Positions 1 to 11,400 of a stretch of DNA of 64,000 nucleotides are shown here, in pieces. Within the stretch, counting starts at the first letter, position 1. Every line of letters starts with the position of its first letter. Both the position numbers and the translations under genes were made by a program. The stretch lies in assembly GCA_003255065.1 (NCBI GenBank), contig QAOA01001821.1:62001-126000 (forward strand). The letters are read 5' to 3'. Under the pieces are notes generated by a model, which worked only from the letters and a program-made list of their open reading frames with translations, was not told the DNA's origin and searched no databases. Source of the stretch: Cercis canadensis. Lineage: Eukaryota; Streptophyta; Magnoliopsida; Fabales; Fabaceae.

Positions 1-87
1 CGAAATGCACCCACTAAGACCAGCAAGAACCATAGTAATCAAGACCCAATAAGAAGCAGAAAAAGAGAAACAAGAAGAACGAGCCAT
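1..87 (-). CDS. N-terminus of an unidentified secreted or membrane protein (partial)
   Basis: The complement reads ATG at 87 in a good context (ACCATGGC) and stays open for 29 codons to the window edge. The peptide begins MARSSCFSFS, then has a hydrophobic core (WVLITMVLAGL) and a small-residue stretch (SGC), the layout of a signal peptide or an N-terminal membrane anchor. A TATA box on the same strand at 163-170 lies about 80 bases ahead of the ATG, which supports this start. A longer open frame on this strand (39-362) is in another frame and crosses the TATA box, so it is not the gene. Too little is visible to name a family. Confidence 0.6.
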   Translation of the reverse strand, partial: MARSSCFSFSASYWVLITMVLAGLSGCIS

Positions 88-162
88 GGTAAACTAGCCA
101 ACACTCCTACGCCAGTGTGGTATCGTTGAAAAGCTAAGCTTAGTACAACGGGCTGGCTGTGT

Positions 163-170
163 ATTATATA
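163..170 (-). promoter_or_regulatory. TATA box of the left-edge gene
   Basis: The complement reads TATATAAT, about 75 bases upstream of the ATG at 87. It implies a transcription start near 135-140 and a 5' leader of about 50 bases. Seen in sequence; the role is inferred from spacing. Confidence 0.5.
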
Positions 171-362
171 GTAGGAAAACAGAGGGAGGTGAGTGTTCAC
201 TGTGGGGAAGAAAAGCAAAGGATTTGAACACGTGGATAGTGGTTGGTGAGCTACAACGTTGAAAATGAATTGCAACGTATGTGGTCGGCTATAGATACGG
301 TGGCATGCGTTTATTATTTGCTTTGCGGTCTTCAAATGGGACTTCAGCTCTGTGACTTTCAC

Positions 363-1250
363 TTACCGAAAGGCTAAGAGCCAGAAAATATAGACACGTA
401 AGCTATTTTGTTGCATGAACATGACTTAAGATTTGTTCATACTTTGAAAAAAATGGGGATTCGTGCTTTTGTACTTATTTGCTACTGAAGGATAGTGACT
501 ACTCATGCTATAAATGGTAATGGAGATGGTTTGGTTAAGTTAAATTTTTGTTTCCTATTTTAATTTTTATAATTGGGGATACAAGAGGTAATAGAAATTT
601 TAACTCGGAACCTTAACTTTTTTTTGGAGATTTCTAGACCAGTTGCTTTATGTGTGTGCTTCTATTTTGATTTCAATATTTATTTATTAACTATTATATA
701 TGTTACAAAATTGAAAGAATTCAAGATTTTACAGTAATTAATGTATAATTGACATTTGATTTGAAGATATATTTATATTGGTTTTACATGCATGATATAT
801 TTGTCTGTGTAGGTTGCTGAATAAGTAGGGAACATTAGTATGAAGTTAAAATTAAAAGATTACTTTAATGTTGTTCCAAAATTGAAGGATAAAAATTGTC
901 ATTAAATGTTATTACTATAATTGTGAACTCCAACTTGAAAAAGCAAAAGCTACAATTCAATTTTTTTTTTTTAAAAAAATATCTAAACAAATTGTGTGCT
1001 TATGTAAATTTCATAAAAATTTACAACTAACATTAGCAACCTTAATGGCAAAGCCATATCACTTATCTATAATTATATGTATAAAGCATATAGCAATTTC
1101 CATATTTTAAGGAGAGAGTTAACCTTAACCTCCATTGCTTATTTATCATAACTATATAACACTATAACATTTTTCCCTCTAGTATTTTAATTAGTTATAA
1201 TTTTGAGTTTGAACATAAAATTTATATACTTTGAGGTTGATATTAATAGA
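363..1250. other. AT-rich intergenic DNA
   Basis: Upstream region of the left-edge gene. It is AT-rich with homopolymer runs (for example 959-971). I see no open frame with coding character, RNA gene or clear element. Confidence 0.5.
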
Positions 1251-1506
1251 ATAAACTTACATTTGCGTCCTTAAAAGATTCAAGATTTAACAAAATAATC
1301 CTTAAAAGAACACTAACTATAAAATAGTTTTCAAAAGAACTTATATGCGTAACAAAATAGTCTAATATTTGTTAAATTTTAAATTTTTTAAGGATTATTT
1401 TATTACGCATATCAGTTCTTTCGAAGATTATGCTGTAGTTAGTATTCTTTCAAAGACTATTTTATTAAATCTTGAATCTTTTAAAAAACGCAAATATAAA
1501 TTTACT
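1251..1506. mobile_element. Foldback (hairpin) MITE-like element
   Basis: Two arms of about 115 bases are inverted copies of each other. The left arm contains AAAAGATTCAAGATTTAAC and ATATGCGTAAC. The right arm contains TTAAATCTTGAATCTTTT and TTACGCATAT in mirrored order. The centre near 1370-1385 is a short AT-rich loop. No coding capacity. The class cannot be set, because no target duplication was found at the edges. Confidence 0.65.
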
Positions 1507-2194
1507 TATTAATATCACTCTATTATAAACCATTTAGTTACAAACTTACAAACATATATTTTCAACTTTGTATTACTCTGACATGTTGCTATCAATATAA
1601 CAGAAATCAACTTAATTTTGAAAATCAGAGGTAACGTATTTTAGCAAAATTTGACTTTCGGCCAGAACGTTGCTATCAGTTCATCACCTTCATCTCTTTC
1701 ATTTAATTGCATTCTCTCTGTCTCCCTATGTTCAAAATTGACAATACAACAAATAACAGCCATAGTTGCCATTATCACTACAAGTTGCACAATCATGCAT
1801 TTGTGAATTTTCATGAAATTTACACAATCAAACAACAAATAACAGCCAGCATATCGATACATATTTATGAAAGTGCATGGACGTACTTTTATGTATGATT
1901 GAAGCAAAATTATGCAGAGCGAAATCCTAGTTGAGATGATCAATCTATCTTTTTTTGTTTTTTGGAATTCTCAGCATTATGATATATTTATTATTATTAT
2001 TATGATGGCAAAGAAGTTTAATTCAAAATTTTTTTTTTGTAATTATTCAAACAACTTATCACTAACCATAGTTATTGACCTATTTATATACTTTTTTACA
2101 AAGTAAATTATTAGTTCACATGACATAACACTATATTGTAAATATATAAAATTTAACTTAAAAAATTAACTTTATCTATCTATGATTAAAAAAT
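1507..2194. other. AT-rich intergenic DNA
   Basis: Low-complexity AT-rich DNA. The small open frames at 1641-1943 (-) and 1707-2106 (+) have no recognisable domain and overlap each other on opposite strands. I treat them as chance. Confidence 0.45.
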
Positions 2195-2412
2195 TAGAGA
2201 TTATATGGTACCATATGAGTATGTCATACCACATTGATGTAGTAAACATACATAATTTTCATATTTTATTAGATATAAAATAAAATAAAATTTATCTTAT
2301 TTTCTCAAATAAACTTGAAAATAATTAATTTGTATACACGTTATTCACACATTGACTATTTCTATGTGGTATGATATACCATATAAATACCAAAAATATA
2401 TAAGAAACCTCC
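2195..2412 (+). mobile_element. MITE family A, copy 1 (diverged)
   Basis: Matches the 210-bp unit at 58677-58886 in the same orientation. It opens with GAGTATGTCATACCACA, has the internal CATACATAATTTTCATATTT, and closes with TATGTGGTATGATATACC and AAGAAACCTCC. The ends are imperfect terminal inverted repeats. It is more diverged than the other copies. No open frame. It ends about 100 bases before the LINE remnant. Confidence 0.7.
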
Positions 2413-2510
2413 TTAAAAAATTATATAAAATAGAATATAAAAAAAAAAACTCCATGTGAGAATTAAGCTTGCTTCTCATAAAAATATCAATAGCTATTAG
2501 ATATTAATAC

Positions 2511-3384
2511 ATGTTTAAATTTGAGACTTTAGAACATAGAAACACATATAATACAATAAATTCAATGATCTTTCAAAAAAAAAAAAATGAGGTTTGGACT
2601 TTAAATACATATTTTCTCATATCTACTGCTAAAAAATCTAGCTCAACTTTAGAACTCTCAAAGCAACGCAATGAAGGCCCAAACTCAGATTTGACTAATA
2701 AGGGAACTGGGCCAAGTAGGGCTAATTTAGAGTCAATCATTGGACAAAATAAAAGGTTCGAAATTGGGAACCTCCCTGAAGAGGAACGTGCTAAGAGAGA
2801 GAACATGGCAAACAAAATAAAGGCACGCAAGCAAGGGATTGTGCCTTCTCAAAATCATCAAAAAGGAGATAATATAGACTTGGGAGCTAAAAGAGCCATG
2901 CAGAGGAGAATAGTGACTTTAGATAAGCAGCGTGATGCAAATACTAAAATCTTCAATTTTCATGGATTATTTGGTTCTCAGCCACCAGAACTAGACATGG
3001 AGGAGGAAGAATTGGTAAACATTGAAGTGTTATCTGAGTTGATTGATGACGAGACAGAGTTTGTGCCAGACAGTGTCCCAATGGAACCAGAGGTGTCTAT
3101 GCATGTTGAACTCAGAGGGGAGCAAGCCTAAATNGGGAGCTAAAGGAGCCATGCAGAGGAGAATGGTGACTTTAGATAAGCAGCGTGATGCAAATACTAA
3201 AATCTTCAATTTTCATGGATTATTTGGTTCTCAGCCACCAGAACTAGACATGGAGGAGGAAGAATTGGTAAACATTGAAGTGTTATCTGAGTTGATTGAT
3301 GACGAGACAGAGTTTGTGCCAGACAGTGTCCCAATGGAACCAGAGGTGTCTATGCATGTTGAACTCAGAGGGGAGCAAGCCTAA
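2511..3384 (+). pseudogene. LINE ORF1 C-terminal remnant (nucleocapsid-like protein)
   Basis: An open frame of about 206 codons ends at 3131. Its last 80 or so codons are repeated after the N at 3134 and end again at 3384. It is acidic near the end (DMEEEELVNIEV) and lysine/arginine-rich before that. The RNA-binding core and CCHC zinc knuckle usual in plant LINE ORF1 are absent, so only the tail of the protein is present. The assignment rests on position directly ahead of ORF2, not on a conserved motif. The frame between 2511 and about 2600 may be host DNA read through. Confidence 0.6.
3134..3134. other. Single N between a 253-base direct duplication (assembly join)
   Basis: 2882-3133 and 3135-3386 are the same sequence with a few substitutions (for example AAAAGAGCC against AAAGGAGCC). 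The lone N marks the boundary, so this is best read as two overlapping contigs placed side by side. Confidence 0.8.
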
Positions 3385-3397
3385 ATACAAGGTTTAA

Positions 3398-6300
3398 GTG
3401 TTCTTTGCTGCTTATACTTGTTTTATGATGCTAGGATTCAATAATTTCTCTATTTTTGCATGGAATATAAGAGGTGCAGCTATTAACAGAGCTAAAACGA
3501 ACCTCACTGAATATTTGAGACATTTTAAGCCAGCTATGGTGTTCATTTTGGAAACTCATGTTCAGTTTGACCAAGTTAGAAGATACTGGGATAGAATGGG
3601 TTTTATAGTAGTTCATATTATTGAAGCTACGGGCCATGCTAGAGGTCTCTGGTGTCTTGCCAACTGTCCGGAAGTAGACATTTCTGTGGAGGATGTTTGT
3701 GCTCAAGCTATAACTTGCAAAGTGAAGCAAGGTGAGTCAGAATGGTGGTGCACTGGAGTTTATGCCAACCCGACACCTACTATTCGAAATCATCATTGGG
3801 ATTACTTGAGTAATCTCCGTCAAAATATTCCAGGTCCTTGGATGTTGTTGGGTGATTTTAATGATATTCTTCTTCCTTCTGAAGTGCGGGGAGGAACTTT
3901 CTATAATAATAGAGTTTTGAGATTTTCTAATATGATGGAGTCTTGTGAGCTTATGGATATGGGGTTTATAGGGCTAGCTTACACTTGGCACAGAACCATT
4001 AATGGGGTAAGAAAAATTTCCAAGAGGTTGGATAGAGCTTTAGTTGATGTGGCTTGGAGGACTTCCTTTCCTGAAGCTTTTTGTACGCATCTTTGTCGCA
4101 ACTATTCTGATCATAATCCAATTCTGGTCAAAATAAAGGGGAATAAGGCTTATTTGGGTCCTCGTCCTTTCCAGTTTGAGGCAGCTTGGACTTCTCATCC
4201 TCAGTTCACTGGCTTAGATTCTGACGCATGGAGTGATAATGAAGGCGATATTGTTTCAAATTTAATCAAAGTTAAAGAGGCAGCCATTAAATTCAACAAT
4301 GAGGTGTTTGGTAATATCTTTCAGAGGAAGAGAAACCTCACTGCTCTGCTTGTTGGCATCCAGAAAAGCTTAGAGAGGGTTGATTCGGTGTTTCACATTA
4401 ATCTTGAAGCAAATTTGCGCAAGGAGTTGGATGAGACGTTAGCTCAAGAGGAAATTTTATGGTATCAAAAGTCCCGAGAGAAATGGGTGCAATTTAGGGA
4501 NCTTTCAGAGGAAGAGAAACCTCACTGCTCGGCTTGTTGGCATCCAGAAAGGCTTAGAGAGGGTTGATTCGGTGTTTCACATTAATCTTGAAGCAAATTT
4601 GCGCAAGGAGTTGGATGAGACATTAGTTCAAGAGGAAATTTTATGGTATCAAAAGTCCAGAGAGAAATGGGTGCAATTTGGGGATGGTAATACTAATTTT
4701 TTTCATACTCAAACAGTGGTGCGGAGGAAACGGAATAAAGTGGAGGGTCTATTTCTTTCCAATGGGAGCTAGTCTAATGAACCCAATCTCATTCAGCGGG
4801 AAGCTATCACTTATTTCAAGAACTTGTTTGGTAATACTGAACCCAACAACAACTCTCAGTTAGTTCTTAACTCTTTGCCTAGTATTAGTGAGGATTGCAC
4901 TACTATGCTTACGAAAGAGGTCACCAAGGATGAAGTCTGGACAGCGGTTAAGCTCATGCATTCCTTTACGGCTCCTGGTCCTGATGGGTTCCAGCCTTTC
5001 TTTTTTAAGAAGTATTGGGGTGTGGTGGGTGATAAAGTAACAGATATTGTTCGGCATGCTTTCATGGATGGCTACTTTGATGATAGAATTTCTGAAACTT
5101 TGATTGTGTTGATTCCTAAGGAAAACAATCCAACTAGGATTACTCAGTTCAGGCCAATTAGCCTATGCAATGTAATTTATAAAATTATTACAAAAGTGTT
5201 AGTTAATCGGCTTCGCCTTTTTATGATGACGCTCATTAGCCCTCTCCAAAGCAGTTTCATTCCAGGGAGAGGGACGCATGATAATATCCTAGTAGCTCAA
5301 GAAATGATGCATTACATCAACAAAACCAAGAGTAAAAGAGGTGCAATGGCTTTCAAAATTGATTTCGAGAAAGCTTATGATAGAGTTGATTGAGATTTTC
5401 TAAGAGCTACTCTTGAGGATTTTGGGTTTCCTGAAATTTCTATCAAGCTCATCATGTTTTGTGTCACTTCCTCCTCTCTTTCTCTCCTTTGGAATGGTAG
5501 TAAGCTTCCTTCTTTCATTCCTAAGAGAGGGTTGAGACAAGGTGACCCTCTTTCACCTTATTTATTTGTGATTTGTATGGAGAAATTATCTCTCCTTATT
5601 GAAAAAAAAGTGAGTAGAAGGGAATGGTAGCCGCTGTGTTGTGCTCGGAATGGACCCAAAGTCTCTCATCTTCTCTTTGCAGATGATTTGTTGCTGTTTA
5701 ATCGGGCTTCTATTTCCCAAACCTGGGTTGTTAACATGACTATTAATGAATTCTGTAGGGCTTCAGGGCTTAAGGTGAATTTCACAAAGTCTAAAGCAGT
5801 TTGCTCCCGAAGCATTTCTAGGCGGAAAAGAGCAAGAATAAGGAACCTGTCCAATATTGCATTCACTACCAGTCTTGGGAAGTATTTGGGTATTCCTATT
5901 TTGAATGGAAGAATTAAAAACAGTGATTTTGCTTTCATTTCTGAGAAGCTTTCCTGTCGTCTTGCTAATTGGAAGAACAAGCTTCTTAATAGGGCAGGGC
6001 GCATCACTTTGGCTAAGTCAGTGCTCTCCTCCATACCAGTTTATGCCATGCAGACCATGTGGTTGCCTCAAGCTGTATGTAGAGAGATTGACGTAGCAGT
6101 GCTGAGATTTATTTGGAAAGGTTCCGGTAACGGGAGAGGCCTTCATCTTGTCAGCTGGGACATCATCACTCTTCCTCGCAGATCAAGGGGCCTAGGTATT
6201 AAGACTGCTCGTCGTTCTAACATAGCTCTGCTTGGCAAGCTAGTTTGGGATGTGGTTCAGAATAAGGATAAGGTTTGGGTTCGGATTTTAGTCCATAAGT

Positions 6301-7133
6301 ATCTTCGACAGAGAGACACTATTCTGATGCATGCATGCCCAACCAATTCATCCTTTGTTTGGCGGTCAATTGTCAGAGCAACTTCCATGCTCAAGGAGGG
6401 AATGAAGTGGCGTGTGGGTAACGGTTCTAGTATTCGTCTTTGGCATGACAGATGGCTTGATAATGGTAAATTGAGTGATCAGTTTGAAGGTAGTCTGGGT
6501 TCTGACAATCTTATGATGGTGAGTGACATTATTCTGAATGGAGAATGGAACCTTAACCCCTTAGTAGTTAGCCTTCCTGATCAGGTCAATGAGGAAATTG
6601 GTAGCATTCCTCTTGCTAGGTATGGAGAGCTAACATACAGGGTAGTATGGACCAGTTCTACAGATGGTATTTACACAGCCAAAATGGGTTATGATTGGCT
6701 TCATATCAGGGACAATCTGGATCTAGATAATAAGAGGTGGACCTGGATTTGGAAGCTTAGTATTCTAGAAAAAATTAGAGTTTTTATTTGGTTAATCTTG
6801 CATGAAGCGATTCCGACCAACATGTTGAGGAATCAACGTCACCTTTCTCTGACTTCAACATGTTGCAGGTGTTTAGCTAAGAATGAGAGTATTCTCCATT
6901 GCTTCAGAGATTGCACCATGCCATGTCGAATTTGGGCTCAGCTTGGATTCGGTGACGCAGGGAGTTTTTGGAATCATGATCTCTTAACGTGGGTTTTGGA
7001 TTATAGCACACCAACTAGAACTGAAACAGATGGGCATTTGATTTTCTTGTGCGCTTTGTGGTGGATTTGGAGAGATCGAAATAATGAATTGATGGAGGGG
7101 GAATCGTGCAACTTTGCTAACTTCCGTAAATAG
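3398..7133 (+). pseudogene. LINE ORF2: endonuclease and reverse transcriptase, with internal stops
   Basis: Likely start at the Met near 3425 (MLGFNNFSIFAWNIRG); the upstream Met at 3398 is also open. Endonuclease signatures: WNIRGA, LETHVQF, GDFND, RLDRALVD and SDHNPI. Reverse transcriptase signatures: APGPDGFQPFFFKKYW, FRPISLCNVIYK, FIPGRGTHDNI, KIDFEKAYDRVD, RQGDPLSPYLF and FADDLLLF (near 5676-5700, the catalytic Asp pair). A C/H-rich zf-RVT-like segment follows, with CCRCLAKNESILHC. Stops: TAG 4770, TGA 5391 (where Trp is expected after DRVD) and TAG 5628. The frame change at N 4501 disappears if the 184-base overlap is collapsed, so that break is an artefact. Coding strength otherwise holds for over 1,000 codons, which suggests a fairly recent insertion. 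Confidence 0.9.
4501..4501. other. Single N between a 184-base direct duplication (assembly join)
   Basis: 4318-4500 and 4502-4684 repeat the same part of LINE ORF2. The offset of 184 is one more than a multiple of three, exactly the frame difference between the two open frames on either side, so collapsing the overlap restores one reading frame. Confidence 0.85.
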
Positions 7134-7632
7134 AATTAAAGCCATGGTGCACGTTTGCAACTCAGTTTTTCTAGTTAATAAAAAGACCCCAGCCAGAGAA
7201 GTGAGGTGGGTGTGTTGGCAAACTCCACATCTAGGCATTATAAAGCTTAATGTTGATGGTAGCAGTTATGGAAATCCAGGAAGAGCAGGTTTTGGGGGTC
7301 TCTTGCGTGACAATCAGGGGTTGTGGCATGGAGGTTTTTCTGGTTTCATTGGAGTTGGTAATAACCTTAAAGCTGAGCTTGTTGCTATTAGAAATGGCTT
7401 ACAAGTGTGCTGGGACAGAGGTAAAATGCATATTATCTATGAAACGGACTCTTTAGAGGCGATTAGTTTGCTCAAGAATGCGGATGCTAATTTTCACATG
7501 TATGGGTGTATCATTAGTGACATTAGACACCTTTTGAAAAGGAGTTGGCAAGTGCAAGTATCTCATGTTTTGAGAAAAGCTAATCAAGGTGCAGATTTTT
7601 TGGCTAAAAAGGGAGCTTTAGGTAGTGAATGA
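7114..7632 (+). pseudogene. LINE RNase H domain (plant RVT_3 type)
   Basis: Belongs to the same LINE but is shifted one frame from ORF2, with a short overlap. The RNase H active-site pattern is complete: the Asp in KLNVDGSS, the Glu in LKAELVAI, the Asp in YETDSLEA and the Asp in NQGADFLAKKG. The domain would degrade the RNA strand of the RNA:DNA hybrid during retrotransposition. A TGA at 7630 interrupts the tail; about 25 more sense codons follow to a TAG near 7715. The domain looks freshly decayed. Confidence 0.88.
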
Positions 7633-7759
7633 TGGTCTTTTTATGATCAACCTCCCCCTGAGATGTGGGCAAGCTTGTTGGCTGATAGGATGGCTGTTGC
7701 CTTCCCTAGAGTGTAGTTTTTCTCTTTCTTTCCTTCTNAAAAAAAAAAAAAAAAAAGCT

Positions 7760-8440
7760 TATATTTATATTATCTTATCATTTATTTAAAAGTTCTATTA
7801 CTTACACGTTATTTTCTTTTTATAATTGTTTTCAACAATTATGGTATCCTTTTAGACTAATTTTTACATACATTTATATTTAACATGCCTATTTAAAATT
7901 TACCAGAAGTTATTAGATTTTTTTTATGTCTCAAATTTTATTTATTATTTCACACTATTATCATATTATGTAAGTCGAATATTTTCTCGTTACAAAATTT
8001 AGTTTTCCTTTTTCAGTTTTTGGTTTAACTTCACTTTTACACTGTCTAAGCAGTGAACACACCTCATTAAGTTTTAAATATGGTACTTTTTATTTATTTA
8101 TTTCATTTCAGTTTCCTAATATGGAAGATGGTGTTAATTTGCAATTATTACATATGAAAAAGACATAATTTCTTGCAAAACAGTCACAGGGGAAAAAATT
8201 GCAAAAAATTAGGAAACGTCAATCTAATTGACGGTTTAGAATTACAAGCAAGCACCCACTTGCGTTGGGTGTGTGTCCGTGTTCGTTGAAGCTCCAAATC
8301 CAATCATAACTAGTCGTCGTTGTCTTCTTCTTCTTCTTCTTCCGATGCGACATAGAGAGGGAGAAAAAGCGTGCAAAATCCACAGTGAGGAGGAGTAAAC
8401 AGCTATCTGATGCGTAGTCCAAGCCAATTCAATCTCGGGG
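7760..8440. other. Promoter-side region of the CAAX protease gene
   Basis: AT-rich DNA after the LINE tail, followed from about 8220 by less AT-rich sequence. A CTT/TTC microsatellite at 8323-8342 is typical of plant 5' leaders. No clear TATA box is seen. The opposite-strand open frames here are reads through the trinucleotide repeat and are not genes. Confidence 0.45.
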
Positions 8441-8465
8441 TTTCGGTTAATCCGGTGCTGCCGCT

Positions 8466-11400
8466 ATGTCGACCACCATTTGTTGCCGTGCACTCTCTCT
8501 TTTTCCCAACTCCCTCTTCCTTGGCAATAAATCTAGGGTTACGGTCTTGAACCCTCCAAAGCTCGGGCTATCGCTCAACCGAAGCTCCTCTCGCATTGGA
8601 TTTCACTCCCGGTTACCCACAAATGTAAGCTCTCTGTCTATGCATGCATGCTTGTCTGCCCAGTAATTGAATTTGAATATCCGTTGTTTGGTTACTGAGG
8701 AAACAGTAAAAAAAATGTGCTTTTTAGTCTACTGGAGTTGTTGTATTATGGCTTTTAATAGATGTGATGATTGGATTAATAAGCGAAATGGGTAATGATG
8801 CTCATGTGGAAGTGGAAAAACTGTTGCTACTGAATGGTATAGAGGAAAATTTCAGTTCTCTTTCTAGAGATTTTTTTTTTTTTTCAATTCTCTTTCTTGG
8901 CAGTAGAACTATGTTATGTTCTGTTTCTAGATTACGAATGGAAAAGGAAGTGATTTTTCTGTTGGTATTTCTATCTCTTCTTTTTTCAAGGGCGAGAGCT
9001 AAATGATAAAAACTAGTTCTTCCTTTTTCTTTTCTCTTCAAAATTTTCTGTCAAATATTTTTTTTTAAAAAAAATTCTTCAATTTCTTCTTTATCTAAGC
9101 TTAAAATAGCTGAATTTCTTATGAGGAATGGAAACACAGGGGTTGGCTGCAGATATTTTTCCTTGTTTTAANATTTTTTTTTAAAAAAAGTTCTTCAATT
9201 TCTTCTTTATCTAAGCTTAAAATAGCTGAATTTCTTATGAGGAATGGAAACACAGGGGTTGGCTGCAGATATTTTTCCTTGTTTTAACATTTCTTTCATG
9301 CCAAGTAGACCTCATAAGAAACAAACTAGCATCCCCATGTTACTATTTCCATACTTGCTAATAGACCCTTACAAGAACTCATGTCCTCATTAGAGTGAGG
9401 ACTGTTAGAATATTACTCTTACTTTTACCAAAGACAGCATTGTTATGTCTGAAAAGTTGTTAGTTGTTTCAAATAATTTCTGACTAGAACTGAGAGAGAT
9501 TATTAGCAAATCTATTAAGGTATGGAGCTGCGTGTCCATTTAAGATCTTTTGGGTATCCATGCCAATGACCTCTTATTTTTATTTGGCCAGTAATTAAAG
9601 AAACCATGATGATCAGTAAGGTTTCTAGCACAAAGTTCTGGAACATAACTTCTCAGAAGACTCAATGATGCCATCTTTCATTTTATTCTTTCTTCAGATG
9701 ATGAAGTTTTTGGGCCTTTTCTCTGAAATGTGGGGAAAGCAAGGATGTAATGTTCAAAATTGTTGAAATGCTTTAAGTGTTGATGACCAGAAAATACCAC
9801 TTACCTAATTTAGTTGCATTTCATAGCTTAAAGGAACTTGTAATGTCACTGTCACTATCTTTACATTTTATTTAATCTCTCAACTACAAATTTATGTCGT
9901 AACCAGCTTATCAAGGAAAAAAATTATTAGCCTTGGTGGAGTTTATTTGGTTTTTTTCTTTTATTATTCTGACTTGCCCGAATTGTTACTCCATTCTAGA
10001 AATGGAGGTTTTTGTGTTTTAGGCAGGAAAATTTTCCATCAGAAACTCCCGGCTGTGAGTTCATTGAAGATAAATTGTCAGAAGACTTTGTGGAGCCTAA
10101 GTGCTGCCAGTCCCAAGACTCGAAAAAAGATTGGCTTTCAAGTCTCCATAAGGTAAAATTTCATTTATTGGGTTTAGAGAGATAATATCAAGTCCATAGT
10201 ACAAAATTATTTGTTTTACTGTATTGCAGTTTCTTGATTATCTCTTACTCCAAAGATTGTAGCTATTAGTACATGCTAGTTTATTAGATTCTCTTTCTCT
10301 TTCTTTCTCTGTTCCCCCCTCTCTCTCTCCCTCTCTCCTTGTCTCTCTCTCCCTTTCTCTCCCTCATAGTACATTTTTTGGTATATACTTACATAAATAC
10401 ATACATGTCTGAGTGTGTGCATGTATTAATGCTCCCGTGGAAGACCTTTTTTTCACTTATACAAGTTTATGTTATTATCTTATATTATAAGCATCAATCT
10501 TTCTTTAAATCTTCAGTTGTGTAACTTGTGATAAGTAACCTAATGTCATCAAGCAAGCAGCTTGCAGTGTGTGTCAGAGAATGGTTAGTACAAATTATTA
10601 GGATAATGCTTTAAACCTTGAATGTTGTAGCCTGGTTTTGGCATAGTTGGTAAACGTGACCAAAATGTCAGTTACTTGGTAAATCAAGACAAGCTATTTT
10701 TGTTCAATATCAATGATTCACTTATTTTCTAATGCCTTTTAGAGCTATGGATGCATGTGTAGTGGGCCAAATTATCTCTTTTAAGTTTGACATTCTTGAT
10801 GGTCTGTAGGATTAACCAAGGATTTTCCAACTAATATAATTTCTCAATTAGAGCGAAAAAAAAAAAAGTAACATATTTTCTCTTGAATCGTTTGTGGTGA
10901 AATCTTGTGCATAACATCTACAAGTATGATGACATGATTTGAAAGATTTAGCTGATACAGTTTCATCGTTAAACATGTTTTGTTAATTATTTATACCTAA
11001 TATCTTTAAAGAGTTTCATGACTATTGAAAGTATTGTTTGATCATGTTTTAGGTTATAGATGCAGTTTTTGGTGCGGAACCTTGGACAGTCCCTTGGACA
11101 GCAAAAACCATTATTCAGGTGACATATCTTCTTATTATCATATAGATAATTATGATATCTATGCTTAGATTATGATGCTTAATACAGACAAGTGCTGTCG
11201 ATTACTTTTCTCAAAATTGCTTGTTATAGTCCACTTTATTTAAGGACTTGTAAATGGATTTGAAAGTTTAAATAATAAATTATTTAGAAGTGCAGTGTGC
11301 TTAATACAATGATTACAGCTACTCAGAAGAAAAATGATATCGGGAAGAGTTAATTTAGTCAATGTAAAACTTGGGATGAAATAATACTATTCATCAGGGT

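Larger units (their letters stand above)
2511..7757 (+). mobile_element. Plant LINE (L1-type non-LTR retrotransposon), 5'-truncated and inactivated
   Basis: In order: the tail of ORF1 (to 3384), then ORF2 with APE-type endonuclease (3425-4150), reverse transcriptase (about 4890-5900), zf-RVT cysteine/histidine region (about 6660-6950) and RNase H (7240-7620). It ends in an A-tail at 7739-7757 after the N at 7738. The 5' end is uncertain: no CCHC zinc knuckle of ORF1 is left, so the copy is truncated. Two Ns (3134, 4501) sit between direct copies and appear to be assembly joins; another N lies at the tail. No convincing target-site duplication was found. Decay is light: three in-frame stops in ORF2, one shift before RNase H, and one stop near the end. 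Confidence 0.93.

Noticed and set aside
39-362. 107-codon open frame on the minus strand
   Set aside because: It lies in a different frame from the signal-peptide start at 87, runs across the TATA box at 163-170 and shows no conserved motif.
2573-2830. 85-codon open frame antisense to the LINE ORF1 remnant
   Set aside because: It lies opposite a coding-like segment and starts in a poly-A/T run; an antisense shadow.
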